From Fagopyrum homotropicum (lineage: Eukaryota; Streptophyta; Magnoliopsida; Caryophyllales; Polygonaceae), in NCBI GenBank assembly GCA_033239125.1, contig BSWB01000002.1, positions 45,977,001-46,041,000 on the forward strand: a stretch of DNA of 64,000 bases. Reading direction: 5' to 3'. A program made the translations under genes and the position numbers. A model generated the notes under the pieces. The model saw only the letters and a program-made list of their open reading frames with translations, was not told where the DNA came from and did no database searches. This document shows positions 61,107-64,000 of this stretch, in pieces. Position 1 is the first letter of the stretch. Every line of letters starts with the position of its first letter.

Positions 61107-61350
61107 TTTGTAGCGGAGGAATCCATTGATTCCATCCGTCTACGAGTTTTGTAGCTGAGGAATCCATCGATTCCATCCGTCTACGGGTTTTGTAGCGGTG
61201 GAATCCATCGATTCCCTCCGTCTACGAGTTTGTAGCGGTGGAATCCATCGATTCCCTCCGAATACGGGTTTGTAGTGGCGGAATCCATCAATTCCCTCCG
61301 ACTACGGGCTTGTAGAGGCGAAATCCATCGATTCCACCAATCTACGGGTT
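61107..61350. repeat. 40-41-bp minisatellite, about six copies
   Basis: Unit TTTGTAGCGG(A/T)GGAATCC...CTACG(A/G)G starts at 61107, 61148, 61189, 61229, 61269 and 61309. Each unit holds the palindrome-like GGAATCCATCGATTCC. It is followed by two copies of a ~45-bp unit with 'gtttttagcc(a/g)aaacgact' (61384-61475). Confidence 0.9.
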
Positions 61351-61475
61351 TAGTTTCATGGTGGAAGCCAAATTGCATCCGTACTGTCTTCAGTGTAGCG
61401 GTCGAAATCGGGTTTTAGCCGAAACGACTTGTCTTCGGTGTAGTAGAAGTCGGTTTTTAGCCAAAACGACTACAT

Positions 61476-62540
61476 GTCAGAATGCATGGTCTTGCACCGA
61501 GTACCTAAGTTGGCCTTGTTTCCTGTGTAATAATACTTGCAAAGGAATGGTCACAAATTTTCTTTTAGAGATACTAACTCTGTGTCAAACAAAAACAACA
61601 ACAGAACTTGTTAATTTGATTTCTTTGAGATTATAAACATGAGATCACTCCATTGTAATTCTAATTTGATTATAGAGTGGAATAAAAGAGAAGACAATAG
61701 AAGACTTTGTTGAATTGTTTGCATCTTCTTTTACTCTTCTTTCAATTGTTTCTTTCTTTCTTTTACAGATGAGAGAACAATGAAAAGGGGAAAGGATACT
61801 TACAAAAAAAAAAATCTGTCACTGATGATGACAAGAAAGAGTAGAAGACCAATGTTTCTTTTTTGCAATAGGACAAACTGTAGAATACAGAGACTTGTAT
61901 CCGTTGGTTTTGTTGGTTAATCCTTATTGTGATTTTTAATCTGTAATTTTATCCTTCCCCTTCTAATATTGTCCCAGACTTCTCTTATTTATAGGGGCTG
62001 TTTGAAATAGTTAATTTAAACTGCTTAACAGTTAGTTACAAAACTGTCACACAGGAATAAAACTGTCAGACAGTTAAATAAATTTAAGGATTAACCTTTT
62101 CCTTTTATCTATTTTTTTATCCATCAGCTTTATTGCTACCATAGGAATTTAACATTTTTTTTTTAATTATGAAACGATACAAAATTTCTATGAAGCAAGC
62201 ATTTATATGTAGACCATACTATTAATGACTACTTTATATTTGGAGGATAAACTAAATGACTCAATTAAATTTATTTCATAATGTAAATAAACTTAATATT
62301 TTTAATTTCATAAAATAAATATATTTTATGAAATTTCATGGCCAAACAGTTGCCCCCAAACATTGGACGTGTGAATTCTTGAACGCGTTCAATGTTTGTC
62401 CTATATATCGCACATTTTTTTTTACTTATACCTTTTAGGATTGTATCTAGCACATAAAATAACTAGACAACCTATGTAATTTCTTTGTGAATGGTCAAAC
62501 CGACCACAATTCACTTATCTGTTCTTGTAGCATCACTGAA
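61476..62540. other. Intergenic AT-rich, no gene recognised
   Basis: A weak inverted pair 'aaaactgtcaca'/'actgtcagacag' occurs near 62040-62075. No long coding frame or terminal repeats. Confidence 0.45.
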
Positions 62541-63240
62541 AAATCACTTAAGCCCACCTTCTAGGAAGGGTTGCACAAGTTACTTCATTATCATTTGCAT
62601 AAAGAATGGGTTTTTACTCTGAAAGATGATTTTTTTTTTGTTATTGTGATTGTGGCTGCACCTAGCATTTCGACCAGCTAGACTGCCTACGCACCCTCTT
62701 TTTGAAGGATCAAGCCGTTCGTAGTTCTTTGCGAACTGATTTTTTTTCTTTTTCCGCCCCTTCATCGTACATATCACCGAAATAATTTGAGCCCACCTTC
62801 TATGAAGGGTTTCTCAAATCACTCAACTATCATTTGCATACTTAAGGGCTCAAGAGTATAACTATGCATGCTTTTTTTTATATGTTTTTTTTTCTGGTAT
62901 TTATATAGTTCATATATAAATATGTATTTACACTTAATGCATTAAGGATTAAATTTAGACCCACCCGCAAGATTGCCTAAATGTTAATCCATTATCATAT
63001 GCATTTTTTTTTAAATCTCATTCATACGCATCACCAAAATAGCAAGAATCCACCTTCTATGAAGGGTTGCCCAAGTCATTTTGACTATCATTTGCGTAAT
63101 GAGAATTTTATTTGATTTTTTTTTTGATGACTGAATCCGACACATATGTTTTTGGTATCGAATTTCCTACGTACCCTTGTTGGGATCAAGTCTTGACGTA
63201 GTTCCTGAGGCAAAGGATGAGATCAATTGATTCTTCAAGT
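62541..63240. repeat. Region with ACGTAG and CCTTC stem-loop repeats (right set)
   Basis: CCCACCTTCTA(T/G)GAAGGGTT at 62553-62574, 62792-62813 and 63050-63069, with a degenerate copy near 62960. CCTACG...CGTAGTTC at 62686-62727 and 63166-63204. Same two families as at 58.9-59.5 kb, alternating here more regularly. Confidence 0.65.
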
Positions 63241-63336
63241 ATCCCGGACCGTGATGCACGTCGGTGTGAGAACATTGACGATTTTAGCCTTTCCTATTTA
63301 TTGAGGACATCACATTTATCTCCTCATTGCCAACAT

Positions 63337-63993
63337 CTAAAGGAGCAAATGTCCTCCATTCTTCTTGTGTTTCCACATTTTATTCCTGTTCACACAAATT
63401 TTCTTGTGCGTAGGCTCAACAATATTTTCAAGCCTTTGGAACACTGAGACTCGATGTGCCCCAGTCATGGGATTTTCTTTAAGTCTATCAAATACCGACA
63501 CTCGTGGAGTTGTCTCCAAATCTTCCGAAAACATTTGTTGTTCTTCTAGTGTCAATATTTTCGGCTCTATAATCCTTGCTGTCAAGAGCCCTTCTTCTTG
63601 AGAAATTTGTAAATTATTACAATTGTCCTCGTCCAAATCCTTTTGTAAAGTTTTCCTTTTTGGAAAGGACAACCGCTTGTGTACTTTGATTTTAGGATTT
63701 TTGAATATTTTTGAGGATGAGGCCTTGTAGCAAGGACTTGAGACTTTTCCTTTGAAAACTACTCTTTTATTCGCAGCTTTGTAATCTCCAAAAGGTTTAC
63801 AGATGACCATAGTTTTTCTTGGAATAGACTGATTAATCTTCCGGATGGGGCAAGTATAACTTGTCATAAGAGACTGCATGATTTCCTCGACAGAGGTTAA
63901 AGGCTTTTCCCCCAACTTCCTCTTATCTTTTGGCTTATATTTAAATAACACCTTAGGTTGTGTGTTTTCACCGTTGCTCCCTCTTGAGGTCAT
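63337..63993 (-). CDS. Retroelement ORF with RVSVFxRL repeats (partial)
   Basis: An open minus-strand frame of 218 codons from the ATG at 63991-63993. The frame stays open to the window end, so the true start may lie outside. It is Lys-rich, with KVLFKYKPKDKRK near the start and two copies of RVSVF(D/Q)RL near the end, a motif I associate with the gag-to-protease linker of some plant Ty3/gypsy (Tat/Ogre-like) polyproteins. It stops at KKNGGHLLL, with no protease or RT following on the left, where stem-loop repeats begin. Probably the end of a deleted or non-autonomous element. The family call is tentative. Confidence 0.5.
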   Translation of the reverse strand: MTSRGSNGENTQPKVLFKYKPKDKRKLGEKPLTSVEEIMQSLMTSYTCPIRKINQSIPRKTMVICKPFGDYKAANKRVVFKGKVSSPCYKASSSKIFKNPKIKVHKRLSFPKRKTLQKDLDEDNCNNLQISQEEGLLTARIIEPKILTLEEQQMFSEDLETTPRVSVFDRLKENPMTGAHRVSVFQRLENIVEPTHKKICVNRNKMWKHKKNGGHLLL

Positions 63994-64000
63994 ATTGGAT

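Overview
This is nuclear DNA of a flowering plant, most likely a eudicot. Host genes are split by spliceosomal introns, the background is AT-rich with long (TA)n microsatellites, and most of the sequence is transposable elements of plant families: Ty3/gypsy with a chromodomain-like integrase end, Ty1/copia, Helitron, hAT, PIF/Harbinger, LINE and small non-autonomous LTR elements. I see no rRNA or tRNA gene, no CRISPR array and no bacterial-type operon.

Three host loci are recognisable. (1) CCoAOMT, a monolignol methyltransferase, on the minus strand at 22397-22657, is only a 5' fragment of two exons with upstream sequence. (2) TAF11, a TFIID subunit, on the plus strand at about 27.0-32.74 kb, has four intact coding exons. 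A 3.5 kb hAT element sits in its first coding intron and a Harbinger-type element just upstream. (3) GALS1, a GT92 beta-1,4-galactan synthase, on the plus strand at 42592-44546, has two intact exons.

Layout. 0-4 kb: LTR remnant and a nest of fold-back repeats. 4.05-6.92 kb: gypsy-type solo LTR inside a (TA)n tract. 7.03-9.52 kb: TIR element with a 73-bp tandem repeat, followed by a Helitron-like terminus at 9554. 11.05-19.94 kb: nearly undecayed but non-autonomous Ty3/gypsy element (minus strand, TSD TCCAA). 20.29-22.35 kb: compact LTR element with one intact ORF (TSD GTTGA) beside the CCoAOMT fragment. 23-26 kb: repeats. 25.9-32.7 kb: TAF11 and its insertions. 33.87-34.56 kb: short Helitron. 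35.9-40.9 kb: older LTR element (TSD ATATA) with a LINE fragment replacing part of one LTR. 42.4-44.6 kb: GALS1. 45.2 kb: Tourist-like MITE. 48.28-58.77 kb: copia complex on the minus strand, with one nearly complete but broken element sharing an LTR with a partial second copy; its RT block occurs three times, each with the same gypsy-derived insert. 58.8-63.2 kb: scattered copies of two short stem-loop repeats and a 40-bp minisatellite. 63.3-64 kb: retroelement ORF running to the window edge.

The host genes do not form a pathway together; CCoAOMT (lignin) and GALS1 (pectin) are both cell-wall genes, but nothing in the sequence links them. What the window records best is a layered insertion history that can be ordered from exact target-site duplications and nested breaks.
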